Shown one piece after another: positions 21,083 to 33,400 of a stretch of DNA of 64,000 nt (position 1 is its first letter; every line of letters begins with the position of its first letter). The translations under genes and the position numbers were made by a program. The notes beneath the pieces are model-generated. The model saw nothing but the letters and a program-made list of their open reading frames with translations. It was not told where the DNA came from and searched no databases. Origin of the DNA: Powellomyces hirtus (lineage: Eukaryota > Chytridiomycota > Chytridiomycetes > Spizellomycetales > Powellomycetaceae); contig JAHLKG010000015.1 in the NCBI GenBank assembly GCA_025526995.1, positions 310,001 through 374,000 of the forward strand. Reading direction: 5' to 3'.

Positions 21083-23601
21083 ATGCTGAGAAATGCTACT
21101 GAGGGCAGCTTGCACAAGAGAACGTGGGGTCCCACTGCACCCTCGACTGGCAACCCCGCTCTAGAGGACAGTCGCCATAGGGAAATGAAGGCTATGCAGA
21201 GCCTCCCTAAAATTGACGTGAGTTTGGATTTTGTACAGTTTTCCCACGGTTCATGCAGCTAACAAGGTTGCCATCCAACCCCTAGACGCGTTCGTCTTGG
21301 GAGAGAAACTCTAATGGTCAGCCTTCTTCGGCGGGTGGGAGTCAAGCGCTCTACTGGAATAATGATGAGGCACAACGCTATGCGCGACTAAACCCAGAAG
21401 CACCGGAATTTGCGCCAGTCTACGAGTCAATGGACAAGTCTGAATCTGATGCCTGGGATAAGCAGAGCAGCAGACATGATGCATCTCGAGATGAAGGCGA
21501 CTACGATGCAATTTTGCCTCGAGAAAGTGATTGGAATGCTGGAATGATGTCCACACACGAGGTAAATACCCTCGAAGCTCGCTCACAACATCGCACTAAG
21601 ATGTTCTCAAGGAGGCTCAAGCTTTACGATCGGCTCAATCCGCCAACACCGCCTATATGCTACCTCTCAAATCGGGATTGGAAGATGAGACGGCCAAGCC
21701 GCGATTGAGGAGAACTATTTCCGAAGGCCAGCTCGTGGAAGGAGAGATTCGATTGCAGGTACGGGTGCGACAGTTGATCTACGCGAAATTTAGTACACGG
21801 CAATGAGACGTTATTTGCTTCTGTCAGACGTCAATGCCCGCTGGAGCGCTCAACTCCGCCATGTCGTCCCGACGTCAATCACCAAACCCTTACAGCACCG
21901 GAAATCGGAATAACATCTACATGACACCAAATCCCTCTCCACACCGCGTGGGGTCTTTGGTATCTGAGCGCCGAGGGTCTGCCACATCCGCGGCATCTTT
22001 GCAAGCTCAGAGCAACATGGACGAACTTGTCATAAGAACAAAAGCGCTTTTAGACCATCAGATGCGCACAAACCTTGCATTTGCTGAAGCAGTCGCTGCC
22101 GAATATGGCCGTGAGTTGTCTTCGAGAATCGAGGCACAACGTCGAGCATTCTCTGCTGAGCAAACCCGCAGAATGCAGATAATGGAGATGAATGCGCGTC
22201 GACGAGTTGCTGATGCGGAAGACGCCATCCGAAGACAGTATGAGGAGCGACAAACAGGCGCATCAGCCATGTCAGATCGGCAAGCAGAGTTTCGCTCAAA
22301 CTCTGACGCACGAGAAACTGTCAATCTCCCAGCAGCGGTTCATCGACGCCTAGCTGAACTCCACCGAGAAGTCATGATATTGAGCACAGAACTCGAGGTG
22401 CAAAAAGTGGCTAATCGTCAACTTCGCCATGATCTCGCGAGAGATGAGGAGAGGTCTCGGGCTGCCTCTGCAGAATCGGGTGCATCAGGTCAAGCTATGG
22501 TAGCTGGCAACCGGTACGGCACCACAAGGTTTACATCATGTAGTCTCAAAAGCTCATTTGCAATTGCTTCTTCATTGGCATGTGCCTTTTTTGCAGGTCT
22601 CCATCCTTACCCGAATCTATCGACCCTCGAGATTTGAAAAACAAAAGTCATCAAGAGCTGTGTTCCATAATTCACTACCTAAACGAAGAACGAAACAGAG
22701 CGATGAGAGAGTGCATCCTCCTATCCAGGAAAATGGAGTCTTTGACAACCCACTCGAGTGAGGACCACATGCAAAACGCAGAGCACGGTGATGTCGGGAG
22801 CGAGGCTCAGCGGAAGATCGGGAGCGATTCTCACACAGAAACGTGGATGGACTTGCTGCAGGTACTTTCCAACTGCTTCAAGGGGCTGACGGCAAGATTT
22901 ATCATGGATCTAATCTTCTTGAATAGATAGAGATTCTTCATTTGGACAAGGGCATGATGTGGACTAGTCAAGGCATCGAAAACCAAAGCGGCATATCAGA
23001 AAGGGTCAACGCGATGCTTTCTGAACTCCGAAACTTCTCTGCCAAATTGGAAAACTTGCTCCGCGGAGCTCCTGCGCGACGGTCTTCGATGGATCAGTTA
23101 AAGCGACGGGCTACAGTTTGGGAGCAGCCAAAGGTCACGGCCCCGGGGGAATTAAGGTCTCCGGCAGCAATGATTTCTATGTTTGATCCATTCGTGCAGG
23201 CAAGGGGAGACACTCTTGAGCCTTACGATACTCAGGGACTTGAAAAGCGCCCATCACCCGCTCTTTCTCCGTCCGAGCCAGTGAGCCACCGGCATTGGCA
23301 GGTGAGTTTGCTTATCATCAGAAAGTCTGCAGCTGAAGTGCACATTAACATCTACCGAACTCCGCAGCTAGACAATAAAATGGCGGCCAACGCTCCAACA
23401 CCTGATTCTCATTCTCATGAAATTGTTCAACAAATGTACGCCTTGGGTCTCGGCGCTGAGTCTGAGCCAGCAAGGGCATTCAAGGGACCTGAGGCCGGGA
23501 AAGAGCAACATGCGTCAGACCGATCGGCTTCAACAAAAGAAGCCTCCGGCACCGCAAAAGCAGCGTCTGCAACAGAGGAATCTGCCAAGGACGCAAATTG
23601 A
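21083..23601 (+). CDS. coiled-coil protein, unknown function
   Basis: Not recognised. At least seven exons splice in one frame: MLRNATEGSLHKRTWG to LPKID; TRSSWERNSNG to MSTHE; a short exon ending GQLVEGEIRLQ; a long exon 21829-22512; SPSLPESIDPRDLKNKSHQE to WMDLLQ; then an exon with RVNAMLSELRNFSAKLENLL; and a last exon ending SATEESAKDAN at TGA 23599-23601. The long exon has a Ser/Arg/Asn-rich start (SSRRQSPNPYSTGNRNN), then a strongly helical, charged region (ELSSRIEAQRRAFSAEQTRR, then AVHRRLAELHREVMILSTEL) predicted to form coiled coils. The tail is Ala/Ser/Glu-rich. It looks like a cytoskeletal or spindle-pole-type protein by composition only. The true start may lie in an upstream exon. 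Confidence 0.6.
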
Positions 23602-23917
23602 AATGAAGGAGCGCGAAGGTAGCTTAGGTTTTGCAAACTTCGATTCCGATCTGTCTTTACTTTTCGAGAAGGTCTATAAGTTGCTGCTTCTAGTCTGTAG
23701 CTACGTTCGTAGAGTATAGACGGTGTTACAATCTCTCCAACCCTCAACCCGCAAATTGGTGACGATTAGAGCGATCAGAGCGAGGAGGGAGAGGACGGCA
23801 TTTGTCCGAAATAATCTTTGACCACATTGGGATAAATGAATGTCCAATGCTTTAAACGTCCCCAGGTTTTCCATGCACATTTTTTTTTTCAGCAGTTGAC
23901 GGCTGAAGACTTCCGCA
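23602..23917. promoter_or_regulatory. 5' flank of MSH6
   Basis: Contains the 3' end of the preceding transcript and a T-tract with TTTTTTCAGCAG about 30 bp before the MSH6 ATG, which could be a splice acceptor of a 5'-UTR intron. No MluI-type cell-cycle box (ACGCGT) is present. Confidence 0.35.
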
Positions 23918-26900
23918 ATGGTGTCCGATGAGAACCAGACTCCGACCCGGAAGCAACCCAAGAACGTCAAAACCCCAAAATCCCACCAGACGACTTTGAC
24001 AAACTTCTTCGCCGTGCCCAAGAAAGATGCAACTACTCCTACACATTCCAGAGTTTTGTCTACTCCCAAAGGTAAAGATGGACCTCAGCACCTCATGGTC
24101 AGCCAACGAATCAGAGACCGTTCCTCAATCTTCATCTTCAAAACTAGGCAACTGCAGTAGCCCCCTGGTGCAAGCTTCCCCGTGCCCCAGCATTCGTCCA
24201 ACGCCTGACGACGACGAAGAAAACGAACTGCGACTTGTCGAGTTGGCCCAGCGGAACGAGCGCACTGTTCCATCTCCTAGTGTACGGCAGAGCATGAGAG
24301 GCTCTGCAGCACTTCATGCTCAGGCTGTTCCGGACGACGACGACGACGGCGACGACGGTGAGGTGATTCAGTTCCGGCGACGCTTAAGGAAACGAAGCAG
24401 TGCTATATACGCTGAATCCGATGATGATGAAAACGAGAATCTTGGCTCCAATCCCAAACCTGCTTCGCGTCCTCCATCTGCGAAGCGCGTGAGAACTGCG
24501 GCACGAGATGAAGACGACGACGATGCTTGGGATCCGAAAGTCAACAACGTGATCGACGAGATGGACATGGACCTGGATTTCTTGATAGACATGCCGATAT
24601 CAGATGATGAGGATCTGGCTTCATCGGCTCCTACGGCAGTCTCCACGCCCAAATCGTCCTCGATATCGCGCCTGATGAATACTCCGAAACAAACACCTTC
24701 ACCGCAGTCGCGCTTGGCAGGCTTTGCCCTGCCTCCCAACACTGTACGGAAAGCAGCGAGCTTTTCGAGTCCTTTGGACTCTGACAAGAAGTCCGCTAGA
24801 ATCCAGAAGTTCAAGGCGAAGAACGATGAGAGATACGCGTGGCTGTTGGATCCACGAGGTATTTTCTGATGCTAACTCCATATCAGATGTGGTGGCTGAT
24901 GTCTATTTGTACTCAGATCACGAACTCAGGAGTCCTGATCATGGAGAGTACGATCCGCGAACTCTCCATATACCCGGTGACGCATGGAAGTTGTTCACCC
25001 CGTTCGAAAAGCAGTTCTGGGAGATCAAATCAAAGCACTGGGACACTGTTGTCTTCTTCAAGAAGGGGAAGGTATAAACGCATTGCATAACCTTTCATCT
25101 GCGTTAATATCTAACAGCACTGTTGTGCGCAGTTCTTCGAGCTATACGAGAAAGATGCTGATATTGGTCATCAGCAGTTTGACTTGAAACTGACGGATCG
25201 CACCAACATGCGCATGGTCGGAGTTCCGGAAAGCTCATTCGACCATTGGGCTGCGCAGTTTTTGGCAAAGGTCTGTGCAGCGCAGTTGTACACCTGAACA
25301 TTATCAAAGCTATATATGCCGAGAGCTGAGACCGTAGCTGTATAGGGATACAAAGTTGCCAAAGTGGATCAGACCGAGAATGCTGTTGGAAAAGCCATGC
25401 GGGATCGTGAACGAACCACGGCCAAGACATCAGAGAACAAGATCATCAACCGCGAATTGACGTGCATTCTGACTACCGGAACCTTGATTGATGCCGGCTT
25501 GTTGACAAATGACATGGGAACGTACTGCATGGCCATCAAGGAGACGCTGGAAGCAGATCATCTACCCCCTTCTTACGGCAGTATGTATCCCTTGTGCAGA
25601 ATACTTGCGGGGTCTGTTACACTGTTAATCGCCTTGTATTCAGTTGCTTTTGTGGATACGGCAACGGCAGAGTTTTCGTTGTGCTCATTTGACGATGATG
25701 TGGAGCGTACTCGTCTGGAAACGATAATCATGCAGCTGAAACCTAAGGAAATTGTGCTCGAAAAGGTACGCGGTCGGTCGTGCACAGAAGGTGGGGCTTG
25801 ATGCTGATTGGGATATCTGCACTAGGGCCATTTCAGTAAGGTGTCCATGAGGCTACTAAAGAACAATTTGCAAAATCTCGCCCTCAACCATCTGGTGCCC
25901 GAGACTGAGTTCTGGACGGCTCAAACGGCAATGGATGAAATTCGGGCGCGGAAATATTTTGATGGAGCGGATGGCTCTAGCACCTGGCCGGAAGCGTTGC
26001 AGGAGGCAAAGCCATTGGCGATGGGTTCGTACACGAGGTTTCTAATGTGGCTCTACTCCGCTGCTGACCCATGTATACTTTGTCCTTTGCACAGATGCGT
26101 TTGGTGGATTACTCTTCTATCTTCGTTCATTGATGATTGACAAGCAGCTGGTTTCTGCAAAGAACTTTCACACATATGATCCAATTCGCCACGCAGGCAC
26201 TCTGGTTGTTGACGGCCAGACTCTTATCAATCTCGAAATCTTCGAGAACACCCATGATGGATCCGACACCGGAACGCTCCATAGGCTCTTGAACCATTGC
26301 GAGACGCCCTTTGGCAAACGACTGTTCAAAAAGTGGCTGTGCCATCCGCTTCGCTCCATTGCAGAGATCAATGACCGTCTCAATGCAATTGATGACCTGA
26401 ACCTTGTGTATGGACAGCAAGAAAAGCTTCAGGATTCGTTGAGAAGCCTGCCGGATCTCGAACGATTGATTTCGCGAATTCATGCGGGCACTGTCCGCGT
26501 CAAAGAGTTCCTGGCTACTCTGAGTGCGTTCCGCTCAATCGAGGTAAGGTCGATACTTGTTACACATGGGGCATAAAATTGCGACGAAATACCTGACTCA
26601 GCGTATGATGAACAGGACATGATGCACGACATGCAGCCATTTTTGAAAAATCTCACCTCGAAAAGGCTGGCAGCGGTTTTCAACGCTGGCATGCCAGACA
26701 GCCTACTGTCAAGCATGGAATACTTTGACAAAGCTTTCGACCACCGATTGGCGGCCGAGCAGGACAAAATAGAACTACACAAAGGTTACGACGCTGTGTT
26801 TGACAGTGCTTGTGAAGCTCTGGATGAGATTGAGGCATCTTTGAATCGCCATAGGCAGGAGTGTGAGAAGAAACTGAAGTAAGTGTGGGAGCTGGCATGT

Positions 26901-28826
26901 GGGATGGTTGACACTCAGTGCTGATCTGAAAATCGATTTGTCGTTATGATAGGTGCACCATCAAGTTCAAGGATATGGGAAAGGTAAGACGTGATAGACG
27001 AGCATATGTGGATAGATTCCGACATTTCTCTGACCCCGTTGTCGTGTTCTCAGGAACTCTTCCAAATGGAGATACCCAAGAAGATCAATGTGCCGAGAGA
27101 TTGGCACATCAAATCGAATACTGCGGTAAGTGTCGCGGCCATCGATGCCAGCTTCTCGTTGCAATTCGGTGGCTCATTCAACATTTGCGCAGGCTGTCAG
27201 CCGATGGTGGAGCCCGCGCGCAGAAGAACTCGTCAAAGATTTCATGGAAGCCCGCGAGACAAAAGATGAAGCCTTGAAGAACATCAAAGCAAGGCTGTGC
27301 GAACGTTTCGATGCGTCGTACGAAGAATGGCTTATTCTGGTTCGCAAGATTGCGGAGCTGGATTGTCTGATCAGTCTGGCTAAATGCCAACAAGCTATTG
27401 GAGGTGGGGGTCAACATTCCGCTCATTGATCGTCCCTGCCTCGCGCTTTTTCTAACGTGCTTGCTTTTAGAACCCAACTGCCGACCTGAGTTTGTGGATT
27501 CTGGCTCGGGTTTGTTGGAAATTGACGAGATGCGCCATCCGTGCATCACCACTGGGTATGTCTCTCTCGCCGAGCTTACAGCCCCCTGGATGATTCTCAT
27601 CCTTTTTCAAACCCAGTCCTCGGAGTGACTTCATTCCCAACGATTTGCATTTTGGAGGCTATGACAAGTCCAACATGATCCTTCTCACGGGTCCCAACAT
27701 GGTAAGTAGTTTCCTCGCTTTGTCGGAGTCGAAGCGAAACTGAGCCTGGTTGTGCTTACTCATCTAGGGTGGAAAATCGACATTGCTGCGTCAGGTAACC
27801 CCCCGGTCGTTCCATGGTCCCGCTTCACGCTTTTGCTCATTTTCGGATGTAGACATGCATCGCTGTCATCATGGCTCAGATGGGATGCTACGTGCCTGCA
27901 CAACGATGCAAAATGACGATCTTTGACCGCATCTTCACTCGCCTGGGTTAGCATTCTCAGTTTCAGTACGGACAATCGTGGTAAATGTTAGCTAACGACT
28001 CATGTCCCGCAGGTGCCAATGACAATATCCTCGCTGGCCAATCGACCTTCATGGTCGAGCTCGCCGAAACGTGCAAAATCATGCGGGAAGCCACTCCGCG
28101 ATCACTGGTGATCTTGGATGAGCTGGGTCGTGGAACTTCGACCTTTGATGGGTATGTACAAGCCCCTGGTTTCGTTGCCTCGCATTCACTGCGGACTCAC
28201 TTCATTTCCCAACGTTGCTCATAGATATGCAATCGCACACTCGGTTCTTTACCATCTGATCACTCATGTGAGATGTCTGGGGCTCTTCAGCACTCATTAT
28301 CGGATGTTGACCAACGAGTATGGGAATCATCCGCTCATCGCCATGAAGTACATGAGTTTCATGACTGATGAAGACAAGTAAGCCAAACTTTGGTGGACCA
28401 TTATAACCTGACATAAGTCGTTAAGACCGCATCTTCTCTTTAGGCGTGAGGTGACATTCCTGTACAAACTCACAGACGGGAGCTGCCCCAAGAGTTACGG
28501 CATGAACGTGGCTAGCATGGCTGGGATCCCGAAACAGATTGTCGACAAGGCCGAAGCGATTGCGGCTAGTTTCCAACAGACGAAGGAATCCATTGAGTCC
28601 ATCGCGCAGTAAGACTCATGTCCAATTTTGTGCTGGTTCTAATTCGTCTTCGCAAACCGCTAAATCCTCTCTCGAATATCATTTTTTTAGTGGCAAGTTT
28701 GGATCAAATTTGACGAGGCTTGCGAACTTTGCGCTGTTGAACGGAACGGCGATGCTTGCGCAGCCTGGGAAAATCAATGATTCAACAGTTGAACTTGCTC
28801 GAACGGTGTGGCGGGCATTGCGTTGA
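23918..28826 (+). CDS. MSH6: DNA mismatch repair protein MSH6
   Basis: Mismatch-recognition ATPase that pairs with MSH2 (MutS-alpha) to detect base mismatches and small loops. Start ATG 23918. The N-terminus carries a PCNA-binding box, QTTLTNFF, at about residue 25, and a long acidic disordered linker. The mismatch-binding domain has [24 protein letters not shown] sequence with the F-x-E wedge (FFELYE) and [15 protein letters not shown]. The connector, lever and clamp domains follow over many small exons ([20 protein letters not shown] is the start of the lever). The ATPase has Walker [16 protein letters not shown], the signature region [16 protein letters not shown], Walker [16 protein letters not shown] and LGLFSTHY. 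The last exon ends WRALR at 28826. About 1,200 residues, as expected. Some fifteen or more introns. Essential residues are all visible, so the gene looks functional. Confidence 0.97.
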
Positions 28827-29380
28827 TGGAGACTCTCTGCGTTGCGATTTGGTGTTCAGATTGTACATATATCAATGTCGGGGTAGATTTTGCATAGCGC
28901 AGCTACGTAACCTGATCGATACAGGGTTTAGAATGTAAAGAATGACACATTACAGAGAATTCTGTCAGTCTTCTGGTGACAAAGAAATCTCCGGCCTGTG
29001 GCGGTCATCACTTGTGCAACGTAATAACTGTCGTTTTGTGTGTGTTTGTGTTCACCAGGGGTGCGCGCGTAGCACGCAGCTCCGTTTTCCACCGTACTGT
29101 ACCACATCATGTTTTGCGCAGAGAGTCTGTTCCGCTATCGAGTTCCGCCCATTCTGGGATGGGAATCAAATAATGAAGTGACGAAGCTGCTCGACACCAG
29201 CTCAATTGTGCCGTCAGGTCAGCAAGCCATGCACCAATTGTCCGACGACGCGATCGAAACCCACTGAATTCAGCTCTTCTCCCGTCTCCGATATTGTGGA
29301 CCGCAAGCAACTTCCTTCACTTCAAACAGCCGTCGACCAATTACTCATAACACATATTGTCAAGCTGCAACCACAGGAAC
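28827..29380. other. intergenic region
   Basis: MSH6 3' flank and 5' flank of the next gene. A GTGTGTTTGTGTTC stretch lies at about 29038-29054. No feature with support. Confidence 0.4.
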
Positions 29381-29941
29381 ATGACATCATATCGGACAGC
29401 TCCAATCACGCCGCCCGGGGAAAACGGCATTTACGAGGTTAAGAAGCTGGTCGTGTACCGGCCGACCACCGAAAACCTGGCAGACAAGACTTGGAGATCC
29501 TTCTTCCGTCAAGACAACACCGCCCTAGCGAACGCAATCGCTCGAGATAGCAATCCCTATGGCTACCGAAAGGATCTCCAAGTCTATGTAGTTGACCCTC
29601 TCGACGATAGAGCGCGGATCAAAGTCAAAAAGACCTCCACATACTGGAACCCGCAGTTGGTTCTCGCCGAATGTCGACAGTGGATGATCAATCTGCTGGC
29701 GCTCGGCAAAGAGGAGGAGTTTATGCATATACTGGACACATTCCAGATGGATCTGATCACCAAACTTACTAGTGGCGACCATAAGGTACAATACTACAGC
29801 GAAGTGACGCGAGTTCTGCTCGTCATTACCTACGATGTGCATGGGGACCATAAGAATATTCATGGTATTGGGCGGGGTGAGATAGAACCTCAGCAGGACT
29901 TTGAGGTACTACAAATGGATCCACCACGCTCGTACAACTGA
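29381..29941 (+). CDS. unknown single-exon protein, 186 residues
   Basis: Not recognised. The ATG at 29381 opens MTSYRTAPITPPGENGIYEV and the frame runs without interruption to the TGA at 29939-29941. It is rich in charged and aromatic residues, without a signal peptide or membrane segment, and looks like a compact globular protein: KKLVVYRPTTENLADKTWRS, then LQVYVVDPLDDRARIKVKK, and a helical middle (LVLAECRQWMINLLALGKEE). One frame open for 560 bp with balanced composition supports coding. Lacking introns in an intron-rich neighbourhood is unusual. It may belong to a lineage-specific family. Confidence 0.6.
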   Translation: MTSYRTAPITPPGENGIYEVKKLVVYRPTTENLADKTWRSFFRQDNTALANAIARDSNPYGYRKDLQVYVVDPLDDRARIKVKKTSTYWNPQLVLAECRQWMINLLALGKEEEFMHILDTFQMDLITKLTSGDHKVQYYSEVTRVLLVITYDVHGDHKNIHGIGRGEIEPQQDFEVLQMDPPRSYN

Positions 29942-30446
29942 ATGGTCGCGAAGGAACAAAATAAACCCTAAAAGACAAGCTCTGAAAGGAGCACATGTAC
30001 AATAAGTCAATCCCACCCCATATTTGTATAATTAATATAACAACCCCCATCAACGTAGTTTCTGCCCTATGTCCCCAGTTGGCGCTTCACCGTCCCTGGA
30101 ACTCTGCGAGGATGACGACTACAGACAGAGAAAATGATAGCTCAGCAATGCCGCTTGGGCCTTGATATGTAGACTTGATCGATTGAGTGCCACCAGAGCT
30201 AACACATCTGCTTGCTACGGGCGCTTCTGGCAAGTCTTCGAACAAGCCGATAACCGGTGAGGTACTCGTCCGCATCACGTGAGAGACGCGAGTACCTCAC
30301 CCCCCAAGGATAGCCTCAGTAGGGGAGCCTGCAGAGGACCCTCCTCTCACTAGTAGTGGAGCGATGGTTCAGAGGACCCTGGTTACAACCATCAACACAG
30401 CAACGACCACCAACTCGTCACAGCAGCGGCAGCAAACGCTACTGTA
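29942..30446. promoter_or_regulatory. 5' flank of the EED-like gene
   Basis: Between the unknown gene and the EED-like gene. The sequence GAGTACCTCACCCCCC at about 30290 and a near inverted form GGTGAGGTACTCG at about 30257 make an imperfect inverted repeat (CGGTGAGGTACTCG ... CGAGTACCTCACC) about 25 bp apart, which could form a stem in RNA or bind a dimeric factor. No TATA box. Confidence 0.4.
30257..30302. repeat. inverted repeat upstream of the EED-like gene
   Basis: GGTGAGGTACTCG and its reverse complement CGAGTACCTCACC flank a spacer (TCCGCATCACGTGAGAGACG) that contains a CACGTG E-box. Perfect 13-bp arms lie about 150 bp before the ATG at 30447. Possible binding site for a bHLH-type factor or a hairpin in the 5' leader. 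Confidence 0.5.
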
Positions 30447-33400
30447 ATGTGTCCAATTCCGCTATCGCCCGTGTCTGAGGTGGATACCGTTGAGAAAGAA
30501 CGATCCATGGTTCGCCCGTCGCTCGCAGCCAGTCAGGTTATCGATCTGGAAGAAGACCTTCCAATCGTTTGCCGATCTCCTCGGGCCAATAATTCGGTGC
30601 CACCTGTGGTCACATTGTCCTCCGATGACGATTGTGCTATTGTTAGCACGCAAATGTCCAATTCGTTCTCACAGCCTGCTGCGGTGTCCTCCGATGACGA
30701 TTGTGCTATTGTTAGCGCGCAAATGTCCAATTCGTACTCACGCCCTGCTGCGGCAACGACGGAAGTCATCACCTTGGAGTCCGACGACGAGGCGGACGAT
30801 AGGCTGAAGCGCCAGTTGCGTGGTCGAAAAGTGGCAGTGCAGCAGCAGGAGCGGAGGATGAGCGAACGACGTGCGCAGGGTTCTTTGAGCGCGAGGCGCA
30901 GTAGGCGGGAAGTGGAAACCGATGTTCAATTGCCATCGAATGTGAGAAACTTGGGAGCATCGTCGTCACGTCGTCGTACGATCTCTGGGCCGGCACCGGC
31001 ATCTACTACAGAGGCCGCCAGTGATGCGCCGACCAAAAGCGGACGCCGCCGAACGCAGGTCTCGCTCACCGTAGACCAGGCCGGCGTGACCGCTCGTGTC
31101 AAGCCGTCCATCACGGCCAACCGCCCGGCGCGTGGAGCCGATGTATCACCTACGAGGAGACGAGTCTCGGGCACTGGGTCACCTCGTCAGAGTACGCTTT
31201 GCATATCACCTAAAGGCGTAACCATTCGCGAGAAGCTGCGTTCGGAAAACTCCTTCTCCATTTCACCTCCTCCGAACAGAACCCTCTTCACTCAGAAGTA
31301 TGCTGATTTACTTCCTGGCGCCATCCCTCTCCAGATTGGAACGCTTGGTATGCCGGTCGACCAGACAAAGCGCAAGCGCGTACTATCCCCGACATCAGCG
31401 AGCGATTTCGAATTTGAATCAGACGCTTCTGTACCGGCCGTCAATAGAAAGGGAAAGCACACGGTCTTTGGAAGCCCATCTGAGCCGACCTCAGATAATA
31501 GTGGCCTTGAAAACATGAGCTTGGAGGAGGAGCGCAATTATCCACCTACATCGTCCAATGATCTTTCACAATCAACCGTCAATTCGACGGATGTAGATAC
31601 TGCATCTTTCTCGCCTTCGCAGTTGGACACTGACCAAGATGATCTCGGAAGATGTTCCGACCACACCAGCCCCGAGCTTGCACGTGAGGAAGACGCAGCA
31701 ACTGGAAAAATTATGACTTCCGAATCCGATGCACCTGAGAATGGTTGGTTAAAGGTGACAGCCTAGCTTTGGGAACTTTTGCTCAAGATTCTGCCTTCTA
31801 CTGTGTAGGAGAACCCAGCACAAGCGCTGTTGTTGAAAACGACATACCTCTTGTTGACGTCGAAGAGCTCAGTCACTCCACCAGGCTGAAAACGGATCTC
31901 AGTGCTTTTGATGTGAATGGACCACAGTTCACTGATGGAATAAAGAGACGGGGAAAGAAGGGGAGACCTCGGAAAATTCTCACGGGCCGGCCGGGGAGAC
32001 CTCAAACAGAAAGCTGGGTGATACGGAGTACGATTGATCGTCAGGCCAACATCTCAGACGCGAAGCTCACGCGGCCCAAACAGCTAGACGCAGAACCAGC
32101 ATTTGTGTCGCAAGTGGAAGTCATCGAATCGGACAACGAGGACGACAAAGACCTTGGTGATATCGCGTACGAATTCAAGCCACTTCCACAGTGTAGCAAT
32201 ATTGAAGAGAAGTCGGTGAGTAACTCTGCGTATATTACATCGAAGCCTCAAAGGAGGACACGCATGTTTAACCGAGGTTCTCATGTAACAGATCATGCGG
32301 AGGTCGATTTATCTCGGCGCCTATAAAGCTGGGGTCAAAAAGCGGAAGGTGTCTTTCCCTTCTGATAAGCTGTATGATGTTCGGATGAATCTATTTGGGC
32401 TCGATCAGGTGGCGGTGGCTGGCTGCGGACAGCTGTCGATCTGGGATGTCCCCAAAAAAAGGGCTATGAAAATGTTACTTCAATGGAACTTCAAGAAACA
32501 GGTTCGTAATGTGCCCGGATGAATGTAATTGGGCCTGACCACTCAACGGCGGGGTTCCACAGATCTCGTTGGGTGGTGTGGACCCAACGAATCCAGACGT
32601 GCCGGATTTGTTCTGCTGCGACTGGCTATACGACGTTCGTGAAAAGGAAAGCTTTGTGGCATGTGGCGGAGCGGATGGGATGTTGACAGTTTGTTCTACT
32701 CTTACCGGTGACTACAAGGTGTGATACTCTGGGAAGCTCTCAGCGTGGCTTATGTGTTTGACAATGACATCTTTGCTTCGTATAGCACCTTTATTCACAT
32801 GGATATGTAAGTAGCCACTTATCAATCGTCCCAAAAACGATGCATACATTGATGTGCGCATACTTTACTCTGGATCACCAAAGCATGTGTACGACATCCA
32901 AGTCCATCCCACGCAATCCCTCATATTCGCGACAGCTTCCGCTGATCTATCTGCTCGCTTGTGGAACGCAAAAACCGGGCATTTGATTGCGATCTTCATA
33001 CCAGCCACGGAGTACCAACGCGCGGGACTCACCACTTTGGTAACGTATCCCGCATTGTGAACCATGTCTGCCCCGGAGCTAACGATCTGCTGTTTTAAGT
33101 ATAGTCATGGCGCAGCGATGGTTCTCGGCTGCTGGTGGGGGAAGAAGATGGTACCGTTCGCGTTTGGAACACAGAGACACTTGCGATCAAGAAAGCGACG
33201 GAGTATTCGTACATCGGCCAACCTTCGTCCATTCCATTGCGAAGCAATCCGCCTGGCCCATCATATGGGAAGACTCCCGACATAGCTGCACCTCCCGTTG
33301 CACAGGAGCGAATTCCCGTCTTGAGCACGCCATGGGTGATTCACAATTATGTGGATTGGGTCCGATGGTGGGGCGACTTTGCATTCGCGAAAGGCCCTGA

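Noticed and set aside
24368..24814. 148-codon frame on the minus strand
   Set aside because: Antisense to the acidic N-terminal linker of MSH6.
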